From: Onchocerca volvulus
Taxonomy: Eukaryota > Nematoda > Chromadorea > Rhabditida > Onchocercidae
DNA length: 64,000 bases
Assembly (NCBI GenBank): GCA_000499405.2
Contig: HG738139.1
Span: 6,906,616-6,970,615, forward strand
Reading direction: 5' to 3'
Part shown: positions 52,494-64,000 of the stretch, piece after piece
How the letters are laid out: every line of letters begins with the position of its first letter
Numbering within the stretch: position 1 is the stretch's first letter
The notes under the pieces: generated by a model
What the model saw: only the letters and a program-made list of their open reading frames with translations
Databases searched by the model: none
What the model was told of the DNA's origin: nothing
Program-made: the position numbers and the translations under genes

Positions 52494-52829
52494 AAAAATT
52501 TGTATAATTTCCAAATACTACTGACGTTTGGTGATTAAACACTTTCTTGTTTTACGGTGATGCTTTCAGAGCTTTTCAATTTAGAACTACATAAATGAAA
52601 TAATTTTTTGTAATACTAATTTTTCTGATTTACACTATCTCGCACTTTTTTTGCAAATTCATTTCGTAAAATATAATACTAATCGCATTACTTTCAGATC
52701 AATCTTCCGAAACATAAAATCCTTATCTTCTACTGTTAACTGGTGTTTAACCTTTTCTCTTCTTTCTTTAAGTACTTCATTATATCACAATATATTAATC
52801 CTATACTTTCCAAATTTTTAGAAATAAAA

Positions 52830-55800
52830 CTACTGCTTCCCAGCAGCTCGTTCTTTTTCTTTCTTTAAACTCCGCAAATAGCGCAGAGCTCGTTTGGCTG
52901 CCGTACATTTGGCTATCCGATAGCTCCTCCCCATCCCAGTGAAACGACACTTGCCCTGGATATCAACTGTTACACGTATTTTTCCTGTTTCTAGTATTCT
53001 CTCCAATTTCCTATAATAAAATTATGTCTCCTGACAAACTAAAAAAAAAAATCAATATTTAATCAGCAATACGTATTTTTGTGTTGTACAATTTGAGCAA
53101 CAACGATTGTAACCAATTTTCTTCAGAAAATGAATTTCCTGAAGAAAATGAATCTAAATCAATTCAAATTCAAATTCCTGGTTCTTCACACAAATTATAA
53201 CTTAGAATTCTTGAAAAAACACAGTGTCTTGAAATTTCATAATCAATTTTTAAACATTCGAACTAAAGAAAAATTTAAACAAACAAAATTTTCTTGCCTC
53301 AACCCATTCTCTCCTCCAAACTTATGCATGCACATTTCTGCGTCTGAAATTTCTAAATCTCCCAAATTTTTGGATCTAACTATGCTTTGTTTATTTTTGA
53401 AATATCAGACTGTAAAATTCATTAGAATCCAAAAACCGTCGGAACAAAAAGAAAAGAAACATACGAGAAACGAGCTCGTTCAGGTTCCATTTCAAGCAAT
53501 TCACGAATTGGTGAACGTGGTGGATTACTACAGCATTCATCTATGGTTTCTTTCATTAAGTTATAAAAGACTCTCCACACAATATTTAAGCTTCGTCCAC
53601 TATCCTGAAATTTGCAGAATTATGAAAATCATATTAGACAAAAATGAAATTTAACAATTTTTTTTTATAAAAAACAACAATTTTCTTGATTTAGGAATTG
53701 TAACTTCCAGAAACTAAACAATCCTAAGTAAAAACTTGGACTGTTGAATTACCAAATAGATAGCTCCAGCTACCGACTCGAAAATATCACCCATTGCTTT
53801 TGGGACTTCAATATCTTCTTCTTCACCTTCATCAATTTCCTCTTCAGTCGTCACCATATACATCTGCAAATTAAAAAAAAAAAAATTAACTGAATTATCA
53901 ATTCTTCAACTCGATCTATCTATCTCGTATGCGACATGAACTTTCTGACTTATGTACACTGGTGACACATGCTAACTAACTGAACTGAAATTAAATTCAT
54001 CAAAGTTGTTGAAGAAAAACCACCTCTTCATTGAAATTTGCACCCGAAAGATTCTTTTCTGCACAGAGACAAACAAATTTCTCGATCATATGATGCAGTC
54101 TTGGGCACATTGCGATAAAATGCTTAAATATGTACAATGAAAAATATGAAATTTTTCTAGCTTTTGGAGCTAGAAGAATTTGAAATTACCTAATTAATGG
54201 AATATTTTCCGATAAAAAATTTTTGACATGTCTTTACGTGCATCTAGAACTATTCGAAACTGCTACTTTGGAAGCATAATAAAATTTAAATAAGGAATTT
54301 TTAACAGATCTAAAAATTTTTAGACAAATGATGAAGCAGAAATACCTTATGGAAATTATACTTGACAGCTAATGATGCAAAAATAGTATTGTTGACAAGT
54401 GCGGAACGAAGATCCGTAAGGACACCTGGACTGTAATGTGCTGAATGTTCAAAGAGGAAACGTGTGATAACATAGTCCAGGACGGCATCACCAAGGAATT
54501 CTAAACGCTGCAATAAAAAATATTTAACAGTTTACCTAATTTTCGAATGAAAATCAAATAAATGGTGTAAAATTAGGATTCCATTTCAATCGATATATGA
54601 AAGAGGCCTTACCAAAAAAGATAACTATAACAATGACAATGAGATATCTATTAAAACAGAATTTTGCAATTTAATCGGTTAGCAGAAGTACCTGATAGCA
54701 GCCCGTTATTCTGTTTTTGTAATAAGAAGCGTGAGTAAATGCTTGCAATAAATATGCTCGATCATTGAAACGATAGCCGATGCAATCTTCTAATTTTGAA
54801 AATTGAAACTGTATCCACAGATCATTTAATTTTCTCAGCGATTTATCTGGCTGAAAGTAACATCAAAAGTACAGATAAATAGATATTTATAAAAGGAATG
54901 AATAATTAAACTGGCTGTCATTATATGTTAAGTATTCCAATGTTTAGTTGAGCTACATGTCATATAATGATAAATTCTTAAAAATATAATATCTCTAAAA
55001 ATGGGAGGAAAAACAGAAAATACCGATAATAGTAGCAATAAAAATGTTTGAAAATCAGAAATTAATCAAAATAATAGCATACATCGCTTAAATAAATTAT
55101 GAAAGGAACAAAATGTATTAGATCATTGAGAATGTAAAAATATAATTAAACAAAACAAACTATTAGGATTTTGACCAAAAGATAACATGTAGATTACCTG
55201 TTCAGTAGTATCAATGAACCGCAATAGCGGTGGTTCCATTTGTACCGGCTCCGTAAGTACCTTTAATCCTAGCCATTTCATGAATTTTAACGTTGCTGTA
55301 GGACCTAGTTCCAGAAGATGGGCACCAATCAAAGATTCAACTGCATCAGCAATTGATTTGTCACCCAAACTTTGCTGCGTCAACAGATTGTACGGCAAAG
55401 GCGTAATCTCTTCACCATCCCAACTTGTCGTCATATTCTGAAGTATGAATGACTGTATATGGTGAACGAAGACACATAAATACATAAAATGAAGAACTTG
55501 TTCATCAAAATGCTAAAATGATCATCAAAAAGAATAGCTATAATAAGAGGAATAATGACCGATTTTTCAAATGTTCTTTTAGTGGTTCTATATATATCTA
55601 TATCTAGTGCACTCATATAGAATACCTGCTTTAATTAATGAACAAATAATCCTAACTGGAAAATATATAAATGTTAATTGTTTAATCATTGTTTCAAATG
55701 CTTGCCTTTGGGAATTCAATAGTCTCAATACCATCAGCAATTCGTCGAACTTGACTATTCCTATCAGCTTCATCCCAACCTGTTGGTATTTTTATCTAGA

Positions 55801-58800
55801 ATTCAAATTATTATTTACGCTATATGTCCCATAGCTAGTATAACTTGATATTTACAAATAATGATTTAAGTATTTTTCGATTACAAAAATTCAAAAAACT
55901 AAGTCATTTTAGAATTAAAGTAAATATGCCAATCAGAAAAAAAAATGTGAAAATAAATTTTATTATAAAAATTAAAAATTTCCCGTTTTTTGTACATTAT
56001 ACATAGCAGAAGGATTAATAATAACAAAGCCATACTGGTTCCTGTCCTTCGACTGCTTTCCCTTCAAGGACATTTTCGATGAATTTATCACGCTCTTCTG
56101 CATCTAGGGTATTCGGTGCTTTAAAGTCTGATGTCGGCGCATAACTGAATCTCAACAAATTTTTTCAGAAAAGCAAAACTTTGATTGAAGAAAGACAGAT
56201 CAAAGAAACGACATAGGAGAAATAGTGATTGGAAGGTAAAGGAAAAAGAAGAATTAGCGATCAAAAGTAAAAGGAAAAATCGACAAGACTTTCTACCATT
56301 GGAAATACAAAAATAAAAAATGGATTCCCATTATTCGGCTAATGGAAAAAATGAAGAAAAATAGAGATGAAAATATAAATCGGTAATAATTAAAAGGTTT
56401 CAATTTAAATAGCAAATAGAAGCATACAACTTTGAATCATTTTCAGTTATGAAAAAAGCCATTACAAAAGTAACAACTCACCAGGGAGGTAACCATCCAT
56501 CATTTGGATCAAATTTTGAACCGATGATCAAAGAAGGAAGATTATGTTTTCTTCCTAAACGATATAAATTGCAATTTGATACCTGTAAAAATAAATCACA
56601 CAGATCGATAAAAATACAATTTTTAAATCCTTCATTTTAAAGTAAGAAACTTCAAACCATAAATAAAATAAATATCTTTCTAAGTGAAAAACAGATTATA
56701 AAACAAAGAACAAAGTTCATTACAAATACCTTTTACTTTAAATCCGTATCGAGATAAAATTATCAGATAAAACCTCTCAAGTTCCTCAGGATAATTAGCA
56801 ATATGTTGCAAATTCCGAAAAAATTTAAGTGATAAGAAAATCAATGAAATTTGTTAATAACCTCTTTGCTCCTCGCAAAACTAAGTTTTCCTTCATGTTG
56901 TTCAGGATTGGTGTGAAATAAATAATCAGTTACGGCATATTTCAAAAATGAATCACCAACAGTCTCGAGACGTTCCAAGTTGATACCATCAGACGCATTC
57001 GACAGCGTCAAAGCCTAAAAACATTATTTGCAAATTACTTGAAAATGCCGACAGAAATCAACTTTGTCGCGATTAAAACAGGTAAATCGACTATCCTTTA
57101 TTTTGACAATAAAATAATCGCTATCATTTTGTGATGGTAATTTCAAAGAAATGAAAAAGTCAAATAAAAATATAAGTTTGACAATCGATAAAAATGTATA
57201 TTTAAAATAAATGTGTATTTAAAATATACATTTCTTTCAGAGTTACCGAAACTATTTCTTCTTCCATTCTCCCATTCAACAATAAAAAAACTTCAATAAT
57301 TTTTTAAGATCCACCAGCTTTTTTTCTGTGAATTGTTTTTCAAACAATTATTATACAAAATTTCTTTAAAAACCGATCTGTACATTATATACTCTAAATC
57401 TCATAAAGTTGCCTCTGATGTAAATACAACCGAAATTTTCTGACAGTCTTTGATGCTAAGACTAAATATTTGACTTTGGACATCAACTAATTCTTAAGCT
57501 ATACACCTGCAGTAAGGTGCATGGAGAGACACCATCTGGATGATCATTGAACGTATCTTCCTCGAATGAAAATGTTATCCAGTCGAGAACTGGAGCACTT
57601 ATTTCTTGCTGAAAAGATTGCTTTTAATTTCCTTCTATGCTTAATAAAATAATTTCAGCAAAATATACTTTAAAGTAATGAAATAGTAATGAATAGCAGC
57701 AAATGCATATTTGTTGTTGATTTTTTAAAATAATGTGTAATGCAATGGCTAAAAAAAAAAAAAATTTAATTACAGTTTTGAATCAAAAAATTAAAATTAC
57801 AATCATTTTTGCTAGAAACACTGTTTGCGCTGTTATTACGTATAATTTAAAGGAAAAAAAAACAGGTAAACGCCAGGAATACGCCACTTTCTATCTAATC
57901 TAAGAAATATTTCTGCTTTATTCCCAAACATTCTTTCTTGTACTGCCGTTTTTGAGCGAAAAGGCAAATATTTGAAGGATAACTTAACTGCTTTGCATTA
58001 TCTACTGCGCAGGGAATTCATTTTCTCTTCAATATAATACGAGCCTTCATAAAACTTTTAACATAATTTTATCAATTATCAAGATTCAATTGGAAAAAGA
58101 ATCTTGAATTTAGATTTTTCTAAGAAAAAGGCATTGCAAGATTGCTTTGTGAATAAATAAAAATGGGTCACAAAGCTGAAATAAAACCATAAATATTTTT
58201 AATTCATGATTTTTGAGACACTGCAATCATGACTAGTCTGATGTTGCAAATTGCTCAAAGTCATTTGATTTTTTTAAAAATATACTTCGAAATACCTTTC
58301 TATCAACTGCATTTACATCTGTCATTGAGCAAGCCGACCTTCTGTCGTATGATATTTGCAAAAATAATTCTAAGTCGCTTGATGATCTTACCATTCCTTC
58401 ATCCTGAAAACATTTAAAAAATTACACACTAAAAAACTCATAAATAAAATATATCAGTCAAACCGCGTCAAACATTAACAGTAAGGATATGTTCTTATAT
58501 GATCAGTAATTTCAATTTTCTTAAAGAATAATGAATGAATTTTTAGCTATTACATAGAGCTGCAGTTTCGCCAGTCTGCAAATATTACATAATTTTAATT
58601 ATTTTTTATAAATCATATAAGGAAAAAACAACATAAAGTTCACTTTTTAGAGATTAAAATTCCGTCAAGACTTACCACCAGTTTTCCGTCTTCATGCAAT
58701 ATTTTTTTAGGTGACAATACTTCAGTATCTAGTTCAACATCAGTATCCAGTAAACATCCTTTGAAATAGTTTGGATCAAATGGTACCGTCTCATCGTACT

Positions 58801-61800
58801 CTGAAAGCATTCACGATGATCAAAGATATTTTAAAATGAATAGAATTATTCTGTAATATAGTATTTAAAAACAACTATAAGTTGAATAATTCAGAATATG
58901 TGATATTATTCATTTTCATTACTTTCTCTTTATTTTCCTTTCACTACTTTATTTCTTATCCAATATATTGAGATCATGAAAACAAAAACTGTCCATTTTT
59001 GAAAGCATTCGATAACATATATCGTTGCAATTTCAGAAATCAAATTCATAAAGCTTCACTTTACTTAAAGTTAATGACACTTATTCCTCTTCGAGTAATT
59101 TTTGATCAACTATACGAATTACCATTAGATAAGATTTTGTCCATCTCATCACAAAAATCGATTAAATCAACACATTCTTCCTGACGATTTAATTTCGATG
59201 ATACCCGATCCGAATCTTCCAATCTTTCTAATGAATCGAGATATAATTGCGCAGGCTAAAAATTAAAAATAATTTGTAAACCAAATAATAAGACACTAAC
59301 AGCAACATAAATTTTGCTAAGTAAAATAAACCAGTAAGGCATTCTATCCAATTCAAAATCCTTAATCTCTATTTCTATTTCTACCACTGTCAAAGATCAA
59401 TGAGAAAAGACAAACATGCACTAACTTTAATTTGGATTTCTCCATGCAAAAAATTCCAAAACCTTGTTTATACCAACAAATTTTCAAACCTTTCTAGTAA
59501 CCGAAGGATGTTGTTTCCTGCCATTTTTCACAGTTTCCTTTTTTATATCAACATCAGTTTGGTTTGTCATATCTACTGATGCCAAAGGTACTGCAGTGGG
59601 CATGTTCAGAAGCCAACTCATCCGCGATAAATCGGCCATTAAACCTCGACTGTCGATCTGGGAATCTCCACTATTCACAGACTGAAATTGAAAAAAAAAA
59701 TAAGTATGAACTGGCTTTTATTTCAGTTTTCAATATACATTATATGAAATTACTGACAACAAAATATTGAATTTTACTTGTTACCAATAATTTGAGTTAA
59801 AACCTTATATTAAAGACAATGCGATTTCACATTAAAGTTACTGTCCAGGAGTTTTAAAATTACAAATTATCTTTACCATACGATTAACCGAGAACTATTA
59901 TAGCCCTGGCAATATCTTGATAATCTTTTATAATATGTCATCTTCTATTGCAAGTTTTCAGCTTCAACAAAATTATTTATATTTTTTGCTGGGAATAACA
60001 ATTTCTCAATTCATCCGAAATACAGTTTGAAATTTTCAATCATTTGAAATTCCCAACACTATCAAGTTCGTCATTTCTGTTTCAGTTTTAAAATGATTTA
60101 AGTCAAGCTCAGTTTCAGATAATATCATTTGCTTGATAACAAAATGTTCTAGATTATTTATAATTTCTCACACTTCGTATTTTGTCAACTTCTACTGCAA
60201 ATGTATATCTTTCTTGACTTTAAGAAGATTTTTTTCAATAACTGAAAAAAGTAATTAAAAAAAAAAAAAACCAAAGGCATATTAATCCCATTGGGTGCCG
60301 ATTCCTCTATTACAACCAAATCGTCCCAGCCAGATGACGTGATATTTTCTCGCGGTGCAAATATATCGCCACTCTCTTCTACAATATTTAAGACATTCAA
60401 GAGTAATTTGAAATAAAGTATTAGGAACAATTCAAGAAACAATTTTTAAGTGGAAGAGCCACAGGTAGATTTTTGTAAATAAAGAAATATGCAAATTTGT
60501 TTGAAAGGACTATGTATATAATGTTCTATAATAACTATCAGCATTCCAAGAAAATTTTCCAATTTATTCCATAATGATTTAAGTATTATCATAAGGCTCA
60601 CAGGAATGCGAATATTTAGGAAATTATTCTGCTCAAATAATTTTTGATCATATAAAAAAAAAGATGTTTGCAGTCAAAATTCAAAAATCTACTTCCAAGA
60701 CGTTCATGAACACTATTTATGAAATCAAACAACACGACGGCATCTTCATCATCGTCATCTGACATGTCACCATGTTGTCGCAGAGCAGAACCATTCATCA
60801 TAAGACCCAATGCATCTCCCTGAAAAAACTCATATTTTCAAAGCGATTGCTTTATCTAATAGCAGATCAGTACTCCGTAAACAATAGTTTACAAGGACTC
60901 GGACTTGAAGTCAATTAATTTTTGCTACAGTGTGCATGAATATTTTAAAAACGAATAATTTTATAAACTTAAAACGAATCACTGTAAAAAATCATGAAAC
61001 AAATGTTAACTTAATTTGGAAAATACAGCTGAATCTGAACCAATGCACCCTAAATTTTCTCATTCAAAGAAATATTATGCTATTAATATATAGGTACAAC
61101 ATAAATCCCGGATCTTGAAATGAGAAAAATGAATCGCTCCAAAATTTAATTTCATATAATTTCGTAACAATCCAAATAATAAAAAGAATTTCTCGCCCTT
61201 TTAAAGTAAAATCCTTAGTTAACTTACATCAACATCTTCGAATCCTTTGATTTCATCATGTCTTCCCTTATTTAAACAGAAATCTTCTAAACCCTTTGCA
61301 AGTTCAGGATCCCAAACGCCGATTTCGAAATCAGACTGGAAAAGAACTGTCTGGAAAAATTCTCAACACTTGGCTGTGAATATAAATGAAAATGCAGTTG
61401 ACGCAGTTTGCAAGAAAAACTTAAATATAATCAGAAGAGAACACAGAAAGATATGTGTTCTATTCCGCAAACTTTTCTGAATTTTTGAAAATGAACGATG
61501 AATAAAATCACAAATATGAAATAGGTAAAAAAACAGATGGAATGTGCATGTGTAAATGCAATGTGCAAATACTTTAATTATTTTGATTTCACTTTTCCAC
61601 TTTTTTATGCTATTCATCAATGTAGCTCCAATAAAATATATTTCATAGTACTAAAAAGTGAAATGAAGCTTATTTTCTATTAGACTTATTTATTAACAGT
61701 GGCTGACACGACTGATGAATATGTAAACCATAAACTAAAAAAAAAAGGTAAAATAAGAATAAACAAACTTTACCATCCCAGCACCAGAATCCTCCGCTTC

Positions 61801-64000
61801 TATATCTTTATTCTCCTGACTTTTTTGTTCCGCACTAGAAAAAAATCTTAAAATAATGTATATTTGAAATGATAAAGTAAATGTTAAATACGAATATGAT
61901 GGACAACAAATGATATTTTGTAGTAACAGTAGTGTCTTTCAGCAATCAAAATGGGCAGATATTAAAGATTAGGACATCATACCAGTATTTTCTAATCTTT
62001 TATTGATGTTGTTTCTCATAATTATATCAAATGTGTAAAAAATAAAAAGAAAGAAAAAAATACTGTTTTTTTCTCAAATCATAAATCTTTTGCACTGGTT
62101 TCATTTCTAGGTCATCCATGGGAGTTGGATAATCCAGTGGCATCCAATACACGTCGTCAGAAGTTTTATAATTAGGATTACAGAACGCTTCACGCATTAC
62201 CAACTCACGCAACTCGTCTGCCAATAACAAACTATTAATCCTGAAATTATTACCAAAACCAGCATATTTTTCCGAAATGAATGCCAAAATAAAAAAGCAA
62301 CATCACAAAAAATTTTTGAGCTCTCTCATCACACCCAACGAAATCTGCAAACTTCTCCTATGAGGAAAAGAGCGGATACACATACCGATAAAGTAGCGTT
62401 GGAAGGGCTGCAATAACATTCCATAAAGAAGCAGCAATTGGATGCACATCAACAAGTTCAGGTACCAAAATTTGTCCCTGCGACATTCCTCCATTTTCTG
62501 AACCTCTTTCTTCGATAATCCGACTTCTTGAACGTGACCAATGTCGTGGCATTAAAAGGTTTAAGCGACTGTAAAAAAGTAAATGTTTACTTACATTGAA
62601 GTAAGACCTCGGTAGCATCAGGAGCTTAATTCTTCGTTTTTAACAAGTAATTATTAGAAAAAATATCAAATATTTAACAAAATTTCTTAATTTTGTTTTT
62701 CAAAACGAATTAATAGTTTATTTTAGGTTCTTGTTTGAAGTCTCTCTCAATCTTTTTTCTCAATTCATCTCCACTTGCTTGGAAACAAGAAATGTCGGAT
62801 CTCAATTATATTCTTACTATCAAGAACTAAAGATACCTTGAAGTATAATCAACATCCAGAAGCGACTGCTCTTGATCGTAGATAACGATGTCGTATTTCT
62901 GGATGAAATAATCATTAAATGTTGCAAATTTATCATCCGGAAATTTGGACGATGGTTTAGCATCGATTATCTGAAAATCCCTAGAAGTTAAGAGATTAGT
63001 AACTTCTCAGAAGAGTCTTTTTCTGTTTTGCTTGCATTTTACCTAGAACAATCAAAAAACTTGAACTACATTTAACTTGTAGAAAGAATTTGTATGGGTG
63101 ATAAAAGTGAGATTAGTATAGTGTATCAAATCAAGTCGACAAAACAAAAAAAAAGAAATCTAACTCTTACTTCAGCAACATAGTAAAATGATGGATGATC
63201 TCGGTCCCTATACCATGGCATGACAACGGCATCTTGAAACTTAGCAGCATCGAATTTGAAAGCCAATCTTTCAACTTCCGTTGGAATTCGCGGCAATTCG
63301 TCAATCGATGAAACAACATTTCGCACATATGCGTAATCCAGCTTGAAATCCATTTCATTGGTTTCACCGTTCCGTTCTGAAGTTCAAGAATATGAAGTGG
63401 TTCCTGATTTATTAGTTTTTTAAATATTTATGTAGAATACATATTCCGTAATCCAAGAGAAATTTCTTCATCCCAATAATCTTTGATCATCAAATCGCAG
63501 AAGAAAAAATCCATCAGTGTTTAGTTACTTATCTTTTTAATCATTTCTATATTTCATGTTTGTCGATAATATATTAAGGAAATTATTAAAAAGATTCATC
63601 AAAAGAAAAAAAAAATGATTTTTTTTTTTTTTTTTTTTAATAGTTATCGGTAAATTCATTCTTCCTTCTGCTGTTTTACTGCTGATACATGAAAAGAATA
63701 TCTATAGAGACATATGGAAAATTCTAAAATCTTTCGGTCTTCTATACGAATAGAGAATCAGTTACGATTTAAACGAAAAAAAGGACTTTACCACGTCGAA
63801 GTGGAACTACCAAAACATTGACTGGTGCCTTATCGGGAACAAAAACTAGTCCTCCTTTCACCAATCGGAGAACATTATCGAACAAATAATGATGGAATGC
63901 CTTTAAGAGCTCCAACATCTGTGCATCAACAAGAAGGCGAGATTTGACAAGAAAAATATTCGCTTGCATACGACCTTGACGTAAAAATAAAGGAAATGAT
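52830..64000 (-). CDS. dcr-1: Dicer, C-terminal ~1,171 residues (25 exons; gene continues past 64000)
   Basis: RNase III endonuclease that makes siRNAs and miRNAs from dsRNA and pre-miRNA. Exons, high to low: >64000-63792, 63376-63171, 62970-62837, 62568-62386, 62240-62064, 61834-61774, 61335-61228, 60819-60693, 60378-60272, 59681-59490, 59255-59123, 58800-58676, 58403-58296, 57608-57507, 57014-56862, 56582-56482, 56144-56036, 55795-55706, 55437-55198, 54850-54692, 54507-54346, 54122-54024, 53863-53753, 53604-53465, 53010-52830. All joins keep frame. The PAZ region contains [20 protein letters not shown] and [16 protein letters not shown]. RNase IIIa has [16 protein letters not shown] and [15 protein letters not shown]; RNase IIIb has [19 protein letters not shown] and [16 protein letters not shown], so all acidic catalytic positions are kept. 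The dsRBD contains [20 protein letters not shown]. Stop TAG at 52830-52832. One intron (55705 side) uses a GC donor. The helicase and the N-terminus lie beyond the window. Confidence 0.95.
53465..54850 (-). other. dcr-1: dcr-1 RNase IIIb domain exons
   Basis: Exons 54850-54692, 54507-54346, 54122-54024, 53863-53753 and 53604-53465. Signature segments: [64 protein letters not shown], the acidic [20 protein letters not shown] and [12 protein letters not shown]. The following [17 protein letters not shown] links to the dsRBD in the last exon. Confidence 0.95.
55198..57014 (-). other. dcr-1: dcr-1 RNase IIIa domain exons
   Basis: Exons 57014-56862, 56582-56482, 56144-56036, 55795-55706 and 55437-55198. 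The first half reads [36 protein letters not shown] and [17 protein letters not shown]. An insert of about 70-80 residues (roughly PPCYAPTSDF to TTSWDGEEI) precedes the second catalytic half [20 protein letters not shown]. Glu/Asp catalytic residues are present in both halves. Confidence 0.92.
62386..63376 (-). other. dcr-1: dcr-1 PAZ domain exons
   Basis: Exons 63376-63171, 62970-62837 and 62568-62386 encode the PAZ region that holds the 3' end of dsRNA. Motifs seen are [54 protein letters not shown] and [10 protein letters not shown], then [19 protein letters not shown], in the same order as in animal Dicers. Confidence 0.9.

Larger units (their letters stand above)
49335..52829. other. intergenic region between CDPF1 homologue and dcr-1
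   Basis: About 3.5 kb between two converging genes, presumably containing both 3' UTRs. No exon chain, RNA gene or mobile element is recognisable. Open frames such as 51950-52249 are AT-rich and unlike any family. Short tandem duplications lie at 49831-49877 and 52426-52493. Confidence 0.5.

Noticed and set aside
52950..53010. Possible earlier acceptor in the last dcr-1 exon (AATACTAG|AAACAGG)
   Set aside because: It would drop residues before [11 protein letters not shown] and does not fit the phase 2 donor at 53465; the TATTATAG acceptor at 53011 fits phase and family alignment.
53130..53654. 174-codon plus-strand frame inside dcr-1
   Set aside because: Overlaps antisense the dcr-1 exon 53604-53465 and its intron, which encodes [13 protein letters not shown]; the Dicer reading is decisive.
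1..64000. Bacterial endosymbiont (Wolbachia-type) or mitochondrial insertions
   Set aside because: Looked for because such insertions are known in filarial genomes; no bacterial-style gene or mitochondrial sequence was recognised by eye. A BLAST search would be needed to exclude small ones.

Overview
This window is nuclear DNA from a nematode. It is AT-rich, with compact multi-exon genes. Most introns end in TTTCAG/TTTTAG-type acceptors, and the proteins are recognisable worm and metazoan families: a FBN-1-type EGF/ZP matrix protein, a D-AKAP2/AKAP10 homologue, a CDPF1 homologue and Dicer. I infer a spirurid or filarial-like worm from the base composition and gene structure; no single marker proves it. 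I saw no bacterial operons, CRISPR arrays, tRNAs or intact transposons.

Layout. 1-2861: no gene seen. 2862-4848 (+): a six-exon gene for a 289-residue protein with two RING-type fingers. 4849-13562: a long stretch with no supportable gene. 13563-36899 (+): a very large gene (39 exons in my model, about 3,201 codons) encoding a signal peptide, an LDLa-like end, about 30 EGF-like modules split by two Ser/Thr-rich regions, a ZP domain and a C-terminal membrane segment. This is the architecture of C. elegans fbn-1. Its first intron carries a decayed fragment of nuclear 28S rRNA. 36900-41953: no gene seen. 41954-46844 (-): the AKAP10/D-AKAP2 homologue, with two RGS domains and a C-terminal PKA-anchoring helix; its 5' end is unresolved. 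47648-49334 (+): a five-exon CDPF1 homologue, divergent from the AKAP10 gene. 49335-52829: no gene seen. 52830 to beyond 64000 (-): the C-terminal 1,170 or so residues of Dicer (dcr-1), covering PAZ, RNase IIIa, RNase IIIb and dsRBD in 25 exons. The helicase half lies past the right edge.

The genes do not form one pathway. They cover apical matrix (fbn-1), PKA anchoring (AKAP10), small-RNA processing (dcr-1), a small cysteine-rich protein (CDPF1) and a probable RING E3-like protein. Exon boundaries were derived by hand from frame, phase and splice consensus. For Dicer, ZP/EGF and AKAP10 the joined protein reads continuously through known family motifs, which supports the models. The most unusual items are the 28S rRNA fragment, an apparently non-GT donor in the AKAP10 gene, alternating CC-type EGF modules, and the roughly 1,018-residue single-exon Ser/Thr region in fbn-1.
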